From: Bigelowiella natans CCMP2755
Taxonomy: Eukaryota; Cercozoa; Chlorarachniophyceae
Length of the DNA: 64,000 bases
Direction of reading: 5' to 3'
Assembly (NCBI GenBank): GCA_000320545.1
Contig: ADNK01002363.1
Coordinates: 50,001 to 114,000 of the forward strand
The stretch's first letter is position 1, and each line of letters starts with the position of its first letter. A program made the translations under genes and the position numbers. Of the stretch, positions 1 to 13,866 are shown one piece after another. The notes under the pieces were generated by a model. That model saw nothing but the letters and a program-made list of their open reading frames with translations. It ran no database searches and was not told where the DNA came from.

Positions 1-664
1 GCAGCCGATGTAGTCGTCCTTGGATAAGTTGTCTGCGAGAGAAGAGGAAACAACAACCCAATGGCAGGGTGAGTGGGTGCTGATTATCGAGCACCATTGC
101 ACATGTAACTGGCACAACACCGTGATCGAAGAATGAAATCTCGACGTGGTCAGAGGCTGTGGGCACGGGGTACAAGTAGAAGAACTCGTTGTATATCGGG
201 TTTCGCGTCTTCCTAAAAACGGGGAGGGGATGGGATTCAGAGGGATAAGCAACCTTGCTGTTTATGCAGGCTGCAATGTAGATACCTGCCTCTGACCCTT
301 TCCCCTATTCATTCTCATCACAATAACAGCATCTCTTCTCCTTCTTCTTCTTCTTCTTCTTCTTCGTCTTATCGCTATAATTGTTATTATTCTCATTGTT
401 ACATCAGGGTTTGTGATCTCTGCTTGTACGCTAGGTCATTGCCGTCGTGAAACTCGGTTGCTTCCGACTAATGATGATGATGATGATGATGATGATGAAG
501 AAAATGATGATGATAATGGTGAGGGGATCGATGCGTTCAGTACTTGTTAAGAGAGGGGTGATGATTCTTTCATATATCATTTTCATCATCATCATCATCA
601 TCATCATAAGCAGATAGATACAGTAGGAGGAACATCAGAAGGAGAGGAGGCACAATGTAGTCAT

Positions 665-695
<31 letters not shown>

Positions 696-1081
696 TATAG
701 CCAGCAACTGCGTGCCTTGAGAGAGATGAAGAAGTAGGGGTCCGAGGAGCCATTCAAATCCATGATCGGAAGGTCGTTAGCGCTGAGGAATGGACAGCAA
801 TAGGAAGGAGCAAAAAGGACGGATTCTAAATGGATGGTGTGCCACGAAGAACCGCATACTGCTAGCTACTACTACTACTACTACTACTACTACACACACA
901 CTTCCGAATTGAGATCTAGATTTTCTTTCTACTGCCTTCGCTTTCTCTCTCCCCCCTCCCCTCCTCCTTATACTTCATGTCCAGTCATGATGGTGCAAAG
1001 GACGGACGACAACGCACCCATAACTCGAATGATGATGCATCTGTTCAGTCGGCGGGTGCGGAACACGTTGAACCTGGTCTC
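1..1081 (-). other. C-terminal C2 domain exons of the giant gene
   Basis: Four exons join in phase to a classic C2 domain. Exon 1014-1081 ends in a beta strand (CIIIRVMGA). Exon 716-782 gives the calcium-loop region LPIMDLNGSSDPYFF, with both loop-1 aspartates. Exon 121-212 gives KTRNPIYNEFFYLYP and a following VEISFFDH strand. Exon 1-32 completes the loop-3 motif DNLSKDDYIG and continues off the window. The calcium-coordinating aspartates appear intact, so this copy is probably a calcium-binding C2. The intron after exon 716-782 begins with GC instead of GT. Confidence 0.88.
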
Positions 1082-1844
1082 CTGCGGTAGTTAGTAGGTG
1101 GGAGAGAAAAGGGGGAGGGTGGGGGGGGGGGGTTCCCTTCACTACTAGAATAACAACAATTGCAACTGCTACTCCTCCTCCTCCTACTACTACTAATCTT
1201 CCTCAAATCTGACGATATTGAGATGGAGACTGAGTCTTGCTGTCTATATATCCATGATTGTTATGATGAAATGATGCATAGCGTTTGCATACCAATCGTC
1301 CAAAGTCGGTTTGGAGACAGTCTTCGGTACTCGTAAGCACCAGCAATGGCTCGCGCACTTGTGCTGCATCTTCAGGTGCCACAAGCCTGCGTGACATTGT
1401 GCATCACAAGTCATTCCTCGTGATGATGATGATGACGACGATGATGATGATGATGATAATGATGATGTTTCAGTAGTCGTCATTTTGGATGGAGGCAGTG
1501 CAAGAAAAAGCATGCGATGATGCTTCTCGCAATAGTTTATCGAGAAAACTCGCGGCGGCGTCCTAGCTAGCACACGTGTTGCTCATTCATTCAGTCAGTC
1601 GAGAGGAGGCCGCTCTATGTGTTTTTTCCATGCAGAAGCCTTCGTGCAAATTCTTGTTGTGATTTCGTCTGTGAATGCTGCTGACCCCGCTTGACTTTCT
1701 CAATTGTAACGATCTGAGAGGCATGGTAGGCATGATTTGAAGCAAAATCATTAGAGACTGAAGTCTACTAAATGGATTTATGTTTGCATTGCATGCCGCT
1801 CAAGACCCCTCTTGATCTCGCTCCACATTGTCGCCATCGTTGTT

Positions 1845-1879
<35 letters not shown>

Positions 1880-2014
1880 GACTATTGTGTTTTTCGTCGC
1901 CTTCCATCCTTCCATAGTTAATTTGTGTAGTGCTCTACATACCATGGAGAAATCAATCTTTCGAACCACGTCCTAGATAGAGGATGGGGGAGGGGGAACA
2001 TGCCCACATATAAC

Positions 2015-2054
<40 letters not shown>

Positions 2055-3006
2055 ACACACATTGTAACCATTCCTATATAGCCAATCATGCGGCACTACA
2101 ATCATCATCATCCACCATCATCCTCACCACATCCACCAAACGCGAAAAAAGGCAAATGTAGGAAAAAAGATGAACAACAGACATCGCTACGACACGACGA
2201 TGACTCGCTGAATCAGCAGCGGATATTACCTTCTTCTTCTTTCCGTCCGTGTGCCAGAAGAACAGCGTGTTTCCTTTAAACTCTGTGTACCATAGCAGTA
2301 GTGGTGGTGATAGAATCACGCCGTTGATTCATTAAACATGAAATTCTGGCAGAAAGCAAAGGATGATACTACTACCACTACTACTACTACTACTATTACT
2401 CCTGAGACCCCTTTTTATCATCATTTTATCGAATGCGACCTGCAAAGCTGAGCTTCCATTTTCCGCTGATGTTGATCTCCACGAGGCCTAGGTACGTGTT
2501 TGTCATTGAGCAATGGGGGGGAGGTGATCGGAAGGAAGGAGTGGAGCTACTCTCTTCTGAGGAAATAAGCCTAAGAGGAGGAAGCAAACGTCCTTATTTC
2601 CTCTCTCCTTGTGATCGTTCTTCTCCTCCCTCGTACCCGTCTTTTCACCCTCCCCCCCCCCTCCTTCTCATCTCCTCCTCTCTGTGCGCGTGCGTGTACG
2701 TGCCGCATCATGTTGTTCCCCCCTATGGTCTGGTTGCCACCACCTTGAAGGATGATAGGCCTCCAGTAGTCCTGAGGTAGTAAAAACCGGAGAGTGGGGA
2801 AAAGAAAGCAGAGCACAACATCACACAACGACGACACGACGAGAGGGGAAGTGCTAATGCCCAGTGCCAACTGTTTAACTCGAAAACTGGCACTTTGCTC
2901 CTATTAGGTCTGTAAAGTTGTCATTGTCTTCGCCATCCTCCTTCTTCTCCATAATCTTTTTCATCATTCTCTCTCTTTCTCTGCTCTCTGCTCTCTGCTC
3001 TCTGCT

Positions 3007-3055
<49 letters not shown>

Positions 3056-3059
3056 ATGC

Positions 3060-3096
<37 letters not shown>

Positions 3097-3704
3097 TACG
3101 TTGTCGCATGAATGGACTTTAGTATTCTCGCTTGGTGGGTGGCACCCACTCCCAAACTGCTAAAGGGTGGCAAGAGGAAGAGCAGAGCAGCAAAGGAGGA
3201 GGAGGAGGAGGAGGAGGAGGAGGAGGAGGAGGGAGAGACAGAACAGTGGGATTAACTAATCAACTAGAGTCATGGTTCAATGTAACGATGATGATGAGGT
3301 AACGATGATGATGAGGTGCTCATCATCATCATCATCATCGTCTCATCATTATCATCATCTTCATCATAATCTTTAATGTTACCTTCCTGGTGATCTCGTA
3401 CCACCTTTCTCCATGCGCGGACTGATCGAGATCGTAGGTGAACAAATGAAAGAAGTAGAGTTGGCGGGGATGAATGTAGGAGACTAAAATGATGACGGGT
3501 GATGACGACGGCAGCGCATCAGTCGTATCTTTAAGTCTCCGTGCGAATTTGGTTTTGGTTTGCAAGCATTCCTTCTTACTGTGCGAAGAGATTGGAGAAC
3601 CCAGCCGCAATGCCTCCTACATGATTAACACGAGTAGGGCTAAACACGCTGCTATCACGAGCAAATTGTTGTTTTTCGCAGGTCGCAGTTGCAGCAATTA
3701 TAGA

Positions 3705-3736
<32 letters not shown>

Positions 3737-4281
3737 CACTACTACTACTACTACTACCACTACTACTACTTATAATGCGAAGATAACCGCTACCTGTCAC
3801 TTGCCATAGTGCCGATCCCACCGTCTTCCCCTTTAATAGAGTCAAGTAATGAGAAGTAGTAGAGTGCAGAACATCCCCCTCCCCTCCCCTCCCCGGCACC
3901 CCCTTTTGTCTCTTTCTCTGTTCATGTTTGTGGCCATCATCATCAGCATCAGTATCACCATCCTCCTCGTTGTTGTTGTTGTTGTTGTTGTCACTCTACC
4001 TTGAGAACAGGGAAGACTGAGCCAAGGAAGAATTGCTTCAGAAACTCTTTCAAGACCATTCCTGACCGAAGGGGGGGGGGGGGGGGGGGGGGCTAGGGCA
4101 AAATTTTGGCTTTGATCCCAAGAGATAAAGCAGAGTTATTGAACGAGATCAACAGGTTATTGTTACCTTTGAATATTCGTGATGACGGAGAATTTGGATC
4201 TATATGGAGAAAGAAAGCAGGGGAACAGTAGTATCGGTTAAATAAGATTAATAAATGCTCGATAACTGCGGCGGGGTTTAT

Positions 4282-4319
<38 letters not shown>

Positions 4320-5365
4320 CCACACACACACACACACACACACGCACAAGTAGCATCAACATCGATAAGATTCTCTCCATTGCATCGAGAGCACTCGTGA
4401 AGGTAGGTTGTTCACTGAATATAACCATTTTCCTCCGTATACGTCCACTGGATCCACAGCTAAATACCAACGAAGTAGAATCATAAGGAGGAGGAAGCGA
4501 AAGAGACCAAAACGCTTGGAGAGTAGAGGAGGCAGTCGTAGGAACGACAATCACACCGAACGCAGAGCAAGCTGCTGCTCTTACGAGGCTACATGCGAGG
4601 TGGTTTCACAGGCAATTCACCTCAATCTCGCCGAAGTTTCCGGAATCAAAAGTTTTGTCCACCTGAAAGTAGAGGCAGGGCGAAGGAAGGGTAGGGGGGG
4701 GGGGGAGGAAAGACCGGGGATATCGAGTCAAAACCTTGACGCGCGTTTTTGCAAACGTGTCGCAATGAGTGTTTCCCCCTTCTTCCGCACACTCACCAGC
4801 GGGAACCATCCACGTATCGTATGATTCTCCAAGACCTGCGACAGGACGGGGAGGGGATGATAATACGCTTTAGTTTCAAGTGAAGTGGAGGAGGGGGAGC
4901 AGCGCACAGCGACATAACGACACACCTCCATGCTATGGTGATGGTTGAAGTATGGGGACAAATAAATCCACTTGAGCGTCTTAACCCATTGCCCTGAGGA
5001 GGATAACAATCGATCAACCGCACGCCAGTGGAGGAAGAGAGAGAAAGAGATAGAGAAATGAGTGCGGGGAGATGCAGTGAGAAAGGTTTTTGATGATGAC
5101 GATGATGACGACGACGACGATGATGATGATGATGATGACGACGATGACGGACGTCGTCGCAAGTTGGTATTGTTAACCGAATGACAATATCATACTGCCG
5201 GTCCTAAGTCTTCTCCCGATAGTGACAACAACAACAACAACAATAATAATAATAATACCGATGATTTCCTTCTTGACCAAGGTTTCGTTGACCACCTGTT
5301 TGCGTATTACTCAGAACCTTTGAGCCACCTGCCCACTCCCCCCACTCCCCTTGCTTTGCAAACTC

Positions 5366-5436
<71 letters not shown>

Positions 5437-8400
5437 TTCTCATCCTCCTCCCCCCTTCTGCTCTTCTTCCTCTTCATTGAGAAAGAGAAAATTACCTGGA
5501 CGTTCAGCACCGATGACGGGTCCGTTATCTGCAGATAAGAATAGGCAAACAACCATCATCGGAGATGAACGAAGATAACAACAAAAAACCCGACGAAAGA
5601 AAGCAGCGACGGCTGACGGTGATATTGGGGACTCAATGCGCGCGCACGCGTGTGTGTGAAGGAGGGAGATGGGGACGGGGGGAGATGCAGGAGGATGAAG
5701 ATGATTGAGAATTTTAAAATAAACACAAATTGTCCGCGCGCAATTAAGTATTTATCGATATCCCTCTCCCACCCCTTGTGGTAGTAGTACCGGGGACAGC
5801 TCGAACGACTCGTCTATTATGGGAGAATGGTTTTGCATGTGCAGCCGAGAGGATGCTAAGAAGAACAAGAAACGTGTGTGTCAGGGACCACAGCTAATGA
5901 TGAAACATCTGCAAACAATTAACGAGATCGGAGCAATATTCTAGCGTGAAACAGCCATGCCACTGCCAATCGCCGCACCACCACCACCGTCATCATCACC
6001 TATCTTCTCCCGGACTTTCACATTAAGCTGATTAATTAAACCCGATCGCAAACAGCAGAAGACGAGGTGGAGGCGAGAGGGGGGGGGGAAGTTGATGCAG
6101 ATTTAAGTGTATGGTGGAGGAAAGTAAACATGGTGCAGTCGTCGTCTTCTTCTGTCTACACACACTCTAGCCACCACCACCACCACCACCACTAGTAGTA
6201 GTAGTAGCACCTGTGTGGAAGCAAACGCTCACTCTTATGAGCAAATTCACGCGCATCTCCCCCCCCCACCCCCCCCCCCTTCCTTATTACCCGCACATTT
6301 GGTGCATCTTTGCCCCCTGCGAGGTTTCGGCATCTGGTAGATAGATAGGTAGATAGATAGATAGATAGATGAATGATGGCAAGGGGAGAGGGTGCGAGCA
6401 GAGAACGAATGACGGCAAGAGAGCAGAGCAGAGCCAAAGGTGGAATCAAATGCAGTTCGGTTCAGTCTATCTCGCATGTTTTCCTAAGTCAGTGAGAGAT
6501 GCACCTGAGCGCCCGAACTCTCAGGGTATTTGGCCATTTGCCTGGCCCCAACGCGCGTTCTATCGAACGCTTGCACTCGCCTATTTAAGGGTTGAATGGT
6601 GAATTTACTGCAGCAGCCCCTGCAAACGACACATTCTTCTTTATCATCATCGTCAACTTCTTCTTCTTCATTGCTTTCAGCTTCCTTCTCACCTATAGCA
6701 AGGTCGCGTGTGAAGCCATTGATATTGAAGACCCTAATAAACGTGTTGTTCATGGATGAATCAATGAATGATGGTAAAGTAGTTGAGCAAGGGAGATGTG
6801 ACGAGGAAGGAAGCAGGGAGGGGTGGGGGGGGGGGGGTTGCGAAGAAAACCAGAGAGCCTACGAAAATTTTGGATGATTATTCTGCCTCTCTAGTCACAC
6901 ATGGATGAAGTGAGAAGATACACTGCATGATGACAACCATCATCCCCTCTCCTTCCCCTTCCCCACCCGATATCAACAAGTAATTCACGAGGCATCGTCC
7001 TCACCCTTGGCTCATTGCGAACTGGATCGTAAGGCCTAGCGTGCATGCAGCAGCAGCACCACCACCACCACCAACAACAACAACAGCCGCAATTGGCATT
7101 TAACGCACAACGACGCTCTGCTCACCATTTCAGCAGCACCCTTTCTACAGCCCCCCATTCTAGCTAATAATGCCAACCCGAGTGTTTATTGATTTAGGGT
7201 ACACATGACATCAGGATTCCTATGATGATGACTGTGTCAATTGTAGATCATCATCATCATCGTTCGTCGTCGTCATCATCATCATTATCATCATCATCAT
7301 CATCGTCGTCCTTGTTGTCCATATATAGGCGGCTCTATATCAGCTTCTCCTACTCGCACTCACCCTCGATATCGATGTTCTTGAATTCCACAAGAGAGCA
7401 GTACCTCATCTGCTTTGCATCCTACGATAAGCATCAGCGCTAAGTCAGACCCTGCTACGCAAAATCGTGCCGCACATCAACACCCTCCGCCCCCCCCTTT
7501 CTTCCAATCTGATGCTCATACGGGACCAGTGTGCGACTAAAATAACAACATCATTGGAAGAGATAACCTTTGAAGCCTCGAACGATATACCCAGCTGGCA
7601 CAACGGCGAAATCAGACCTATATGGTGGAGGGGGGCGGGGGGGGAAGAAGGAGGAGGAGTGGGTAATAGCTACATAACAGCTTTGGATAGCGTCGTACTG
7701 TACTGTTTTTCTTATTTTATGAATAGTAAGGTGGTAGTAAAGTAGCGGTAGTAGTAGTAGTTGTAGTAGTAGTAGTAGTAGTAGTAGTAGTTGTTGTAGT
7801 AGTTGTAGGATCAATAGTAGTGATAGTGGTAATAGTGGGTGTAAGCTCCAAAATCCTACCTTCATCTTCTCCCACCCCCCCCCACTTTCAGACAGAACAA
7901 CCGCTGCTGCTGCTGCTGCTGCTGCTACTACTACTACGACTACGACCCCACAGTTCTTACTTGCTCTGCGTTTGCCAGCCGCTCTTGGATCTCCATATAG
8001 CACCTGTTCAATAAATACAACTTAAGAAGAAGAACAAAGATGCGGAGAAAGCATGGCACAGGGAGGGAATTCACTTCGTGCAACCTAGATTGATGAGGCA
8101 GGGGGGGAGGTGGGGAAGGGGGTGGAGTCAGTAAATTATCAGGTAAACAGGCAGCATGTGCAGATGCCGCTGTGGCCGTGAAGAGAGACCTCCATGTTCT
8201 GTTTCGAGTCTTTGCTGTTCTTCCTCTTCTTCTTCGTCGCATCATGGATATCATACCACGTTTTGTCCTGGAGAGGAGGAGGACGCATCACGTTGTCGTC
8301 GGTGAAAGTTGGCGATGTGCGCAGATAACACAGTAACATGCGATCATATTTCCCTGATTGTGCCTCATATGCATATGCGCGCGCGCCGCTGCTGTGGCGA

Positions 8401-9043
8401 GATGACCTTCAACCCTTTGGCGACACCAAGGTGGATCGTAGCTAAGAAGTAGGATTTGACGAGAAATTATAAGGGTAATGCTGCTGCTAATGATGATGAT
8501 GGTGATGATAATGATGATGATGGTGATGATAATGATGATGATAATGATGAGAGTGAAAACAGGGATGGTGATAAGAATAGGAGAAGGGGGGGCGGAGCAG
8601 CGGCTGTCATCTTCCTCGCCATCATTAATTACAAATTTTCCTTATCATCATCAATCACACATAAGAATTAACGGACGCAACCTCATCCAGCTCCACAGTT
8701 GTATAGCCAACTAATTCGCTGCCTATGATGCTCTTGTGCCTATAGAGCATGATCTGCAGCCATACGAATGGACAAACGTCGGGTTGGGCGGGGGGGGGGG
8801 GGGAGGGGGGGGTTCTGATTGCGCATACGCATATGTACTACTACTACTACTACTACTACTACTACGACTACTACTATATTAGAACTCGAGGGAAGCACAC
8901 CACAAATCACACGAGGAGGAGAGAAGAGATATATTGGCACTTCTTCGCAAAGCCATGTCGCTTACACGAACAACCAAAAACTATCATCGAAGTCTTCCTA
9001 GGATCACATCGATCAAATAGCTACTTTGTCACTACAATACTAT

Positions 9044-9075
<32 letters not shown>

Positions 9076-12000
9076 ATGCTAGTGGTGGCATGCTACTACT
9101 ATTGCTACTACTACCTTCAATGGAACTTCTTGATCCCTGTTCACCTGGTGGTGTTTCATATCAAAGAGCAACGTGTAAGTAAGGAGGTAAGAGCAGCGAC
9201 GATATAGGAGGGGGGGTTAAGCTCTCCTCCAACCAACAAGCACACATGTATGCGTACATATATGCGTGGGTGTGTTCGTGAAATATCGACGACTCTGCAA
9301 TATCTAAAGGGAGGAAGAGGAGGAGGAGGAGGAGGAGGGGGAGGGGGGGATATGAATAGCTACCTGTTGCGGGGAGAGCTTGAACTCTTTGAAATGTGGA
9401 TTGGTGACATCAGCAATCTCCTCCGTCTACAAGTAAAGTTGGGAGTGTGTGCATGCATGTGCGGGTGTGTGCGTGTGCACGCCCTGGAATTCATTTTCCT
9501 GCATCATCACTCAAAATGAGAGCAGAACACAGCCCGAGCTAGGAGGCATCATCATCAGAGAGAAGGTGTGATAAGTTATCACGGTGGCTATCAGCAGCGC
9601 CGCCGCCATTATCTCCACCAGAAACAATTCCGTGCTTCAGTGTTCTTCTAGTGACACTTGCCTACAACAGATGCTACCTTGTATAAGATACGATTACAGT
9701 GCTCGACTTTGAGGCAGTAAGTTTTTCCTTTGTGCTCCAAGCTACGCAGATCAAAGAATGATCAAAGAAACCAAATTCAAGGCGCAGTATATATGTGGGT
9801 GGGTGTGTGAAAGTGTGCTTGCGAGCGAGTTGTGTGCGGCTGAATCGTGCTGCATCCCCCATGGTTCCAACATCGGCGGCGGTGTGTATTGGAAGGTCAA
9901 AATGAACCTTTCTCAGCATTCAAAAAGTTATTTATATTTTTTTAAATTCTAAAGTTGGAAACTCTGAGAGAACATCGGCAGATTCCGGAGCGAGAACATC
10001 ATTTTTATCGATCCTGCAATTCGTGGAGGAAAACGGCATTCAGTCACGTAGCTGAAAGTACGTATTGGGAGAGTGGTTGTCATCGTCGGCGTGTTCGGTG
10101 TGCGCTTACCCTTGTTTCTGGCTTTTATACGAGAGTATGCAGACGGAAAGGGGCTCCACTAAGCATGTCCGAGGTGTGTGTGTGGGGGGGGGGGGCGAAA
10201 GAGAAAGGAACGAACGCATTAGAGGTAGGAGATGGGACGACCAACAACGGTGATAGGGCACACGTGAATGGCTGTTTGTTGATGTGTTTCATGAGGTGGC
10301 AAGCAAGAGGACGAAGGGCGTGGTAGTAGTAGTAGTTGTAGTAGTAATAGTAGTAGTAGTAGTAGTTGTTGTAGTAGTAGTAGTAGTTGTGGTAGTAGAG
10401 CGCATCGTGCATCATCACACATTCCGGGCCAAAATCTGTCTCTTACAACGGGCTAATCTCTGCTGCCAAACCTTGCACTGGGAGAAATTTCGCAATCCCC
10501 ATAGGTCCGAGAACAGAATGGAGACGGTGAAGTCGCAGTGCCTGTGTTGTTGTTGTCGTAAGTGTGAGTAGAATCATTAAAATGAGGAGACCAAAGAATT
10601 ACTAGAGCACTGGTGTCGTCCTTTTTTTAGGGTTTTTTAGGTATGAGTTACAGCAGCAGCAGCATCAGCAGGAGAAGGAGGAAAGAAGTAGCAAGCAGTG
10701 TAAGGGGAGAACAGGTTTAAAGACTGCTCAACTGTGCTTGCTTTTTTTTTCCTCTTCCGCCCCCTCCCCCCTCCTCAGTATTATGGGAATGACTAACCGG
10801 CACTCTAGAAACCACTTGTTTGACTCCTCCTTAAATTCCACCGAGTTTCCAAACTTCACATCCGACACCCGTACCTTCATCATCGCAAGGGGAGGGGGGG
10901 GGGGGAGACTCTCATTGGAGGTGCAGGCGAGGGAACACAACATGCATGGTGGATCGGATACGTCTACTCCTTCACCTCTCCCCACCCCCATCACTACTGC
11001 TACGTCGGCATGCCAAGTATTGTGGATAGGTAATCTCGGTAACTCAGCATGATTCGCCCCTCCTGCCCCCCCCCCTCCTCACATGAATGCACAGCTTGTT
11101 CATATCTTGGATCCAGGGCTGTGAAGGAGGGAGAAAGAGAAAGAACAAAACAACGAGTAGTCATGACGACGGTGCCCCTCCTCTCTCCATCAATGCTTGT
11201 ACAACATCATTGCCACTTGCGGCAGCAAGCATTCTCTCATCCGGCATACGAATAACAATACACAGCATCATCGGCAGCGGGGGGGGCAACGAATGAACGA
11301 CAAACAGCAGCAGCAACCATGAGCTGAATGGTCCCGAACTCGAGTGGGTGCTTGTTCATCGCGGTGTAGTGAAGAACTGTGGTCAGAAACCACCTTTGGA
11401 AAGAGGCGAGGAGGGCGTTAGCAGCAGCAGCAACAACAGGCATGAAAAAGAAGCAGCATGACGAAAGGGTATCCATCACCAGCGCCTTCAAATACAACTT
11501 CTGATGGGCTGATGGCTCGCTCGACTAGTGCTGCACGAGGACATCCTCGATAGAATCGTGGCGCATGATCGATGTTTGAAAGGTGATAAATAATCCTCGT
11601 GAAGACGACGAGGGGTTTCGCCCTGCGAAACGGTGTGGCAAGGCCGACATTGCCGGCCTTCTTCGAGCAGTTGCGATTTCGTAGAACTTCCTTACTTTAT
11701 TTTATTTTGATGAAAAAATGGCCAAACACGGGTGTTGTAGCTAGTTCTTACCCCAAAAGCCTAGGAATAAGGAGGAAGAAGGCTACAATTGACCCGACGT
11801 ACATTACCCAATACCTGAGCAGCAAAAGGGGGGGGGGGGGGGGATCGTCATATAATGACGAGAATGATAGTGACGATGAGGAGAGACTCCACAGTTCGCC
11901 TCCTCACAGGAACACAGGGAAAGAGAAGCGACAACACGGAGAGCGGTTGGAAGAAGAAAAGAAGGAGAAGAATAACCGGTAATAACACAGAAAGAAAGAA

Positions 12001-12382
12001 AGACGGCGAGAAGAGCAATTCTCACCCAACGTATGTGACTGGATACCACAACACGAGCACAATGAGGTACAGTGCCTGTATGTGAAACGACAGGAGCTTG
12101 GGGCCTGCACGAGATAGCGAACATGTCAATATCACAACACACAAAAACAAAGACAGCAAGAAAGTAAACTAATATCGTGAGGGAGGCTTCGAATCCACCA
12201 TCTCCTGGGTATTATTGCTAAGGGGCTGTAATAGGAAGAATCTACCGAAAACGGGAATCATCCAGGACAGAACGCTGAGGGTGAGGGTGAGGAGGAGGAG
12301 GAGGAGGAGGAGGAGGAGGAGGATATAACCGACACATTTCCAAATATCATTTGTTTCGCTGTCTTCGCTGGATTGCTACACT

Positions 12383-12436
<54 letters not shown>

Positions 12437-12888
12437 TATATTGTTGGATGAGCGCAGATTATGAGCGCAACCACCGGAACAAGATGAGGAAGTTTCTCAG
12501 CTTAACCCATGTCGAATCAGGCCAGAGCGTGTCCCATAAACGATATTCCTGTAATAACAGCAACTCTTCAACACACAGAGCCGCGGATTTAATGCCCCCC
12601 CCTCCTCCCCTTTTTCCACCCCCACAGCGGCTCACATGCATGTCAGGAATATGAAACGTCGGGGCTCTTTTGAATGAGGGGGGCATTTGGTCCGCTTTCG
12701 CCATGGAGAAACAACCACCCGAAGAATATTCTTCTTCGGTGACAGTATCATCTCTGTATTTGTAGGACGGGTGGACGTTGAAAGTCTCCATCCCGATTTT
12801 CCTCATCAATCTCTCTTCCCCCACCCCTCATCGGTTACATTGTGCATGGGCTCTCTGGAGGGAGCTTGTTTAGAAGTTTTCAAAGCTG

Positions 12889-12922
<34 letters not shown>

Positions 12923-13254
12923 TGAATGTGTTGCGAAATGCTGCCATCCGGTATCGTCGCAGCAGCCCAAAATATGTACCGCGGAAGAACCAAAATCCAA
13001 GGCAAATACGAGTAGCAGGGTGTGGTGTGTCGGTGAAGACGACATTCATGAAGTTAAACATAATATAATATATATATATATATATATATATCGTCAGTTG
13101 CGCAATACGTTCATGAAGGTTTCGAGTCCGCTGCGAGAGTACTGAGGAGCACACACATACACGCACACAGACAGACAGACAACAGATGATACAACTAACA
13201 CCCGAGGGAACCCTCCCATTTTACCACGCAATACATATCTCTCCTCGTTGATCG

Positions 13255-13285
<31 letters not shown>

Positions 13286-13485
13286 GTGTGTATATATGTG
13301 TGTGTGTATGTGTATGTGTGTCTGTGTGTGTGTGTGTGTTATAGATAGGGCAAAGGTCCGGGCAACAACAACAACGCTAGGACAATCGTACGCACAAGGA
13401 ATGTAATCGCCTCCCAGGCTTTTCTTTCGAATTGAAGTGCTGAGCTGCATGCGGCCTGAATCAAACAGCACAACACACACAAATG

Positions 13486-13532
<47 letters not shown>

Positions 13533-13832
13533 TATAAATTTGCACAGCCTATAATGATTCTGCTAGCTCCTTTGAAGCATTACGGGAAGACTTATCCTTA
13601 CCGATGCTGACAGAGATGATTGAGCCTGTTTTGCCTCTTTGAGTTTCATCACATTATTGTGCGCGAAGTCTAGACCTGGGGGAGTTGGAAAGTTATTTCA
13701 GCTACAGAATAGGGATGTCGGTTGTTCGTGGTCGCCTTCTTCTCACCGGAAGAGCCTTTTTGTTCAGGGGAAGCTGCAGCCACGAATGGTGCATCCTTTC
13801 CGGAATCTGAGGATCACAGTGATGATGATGAC

Positions 13833-13866
<34 letters not shown>

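Noticed and set aside
3490-3899. Open frames made of poly-Thr, poly-Ser or poly-Tyr on both strands
   Set aside because: They are translations of (ACT)n and related trinucleotide repeats. The flanking in-phase exons place these repeats inside introns.
4426-4600. TGA after the LWIQWTYTEEN exon as the end of the C2 protein
   Set aside because: A donor just before it joins in phase to exons 4167-4199 and 4000-4061, and coding exons continue to base 1.
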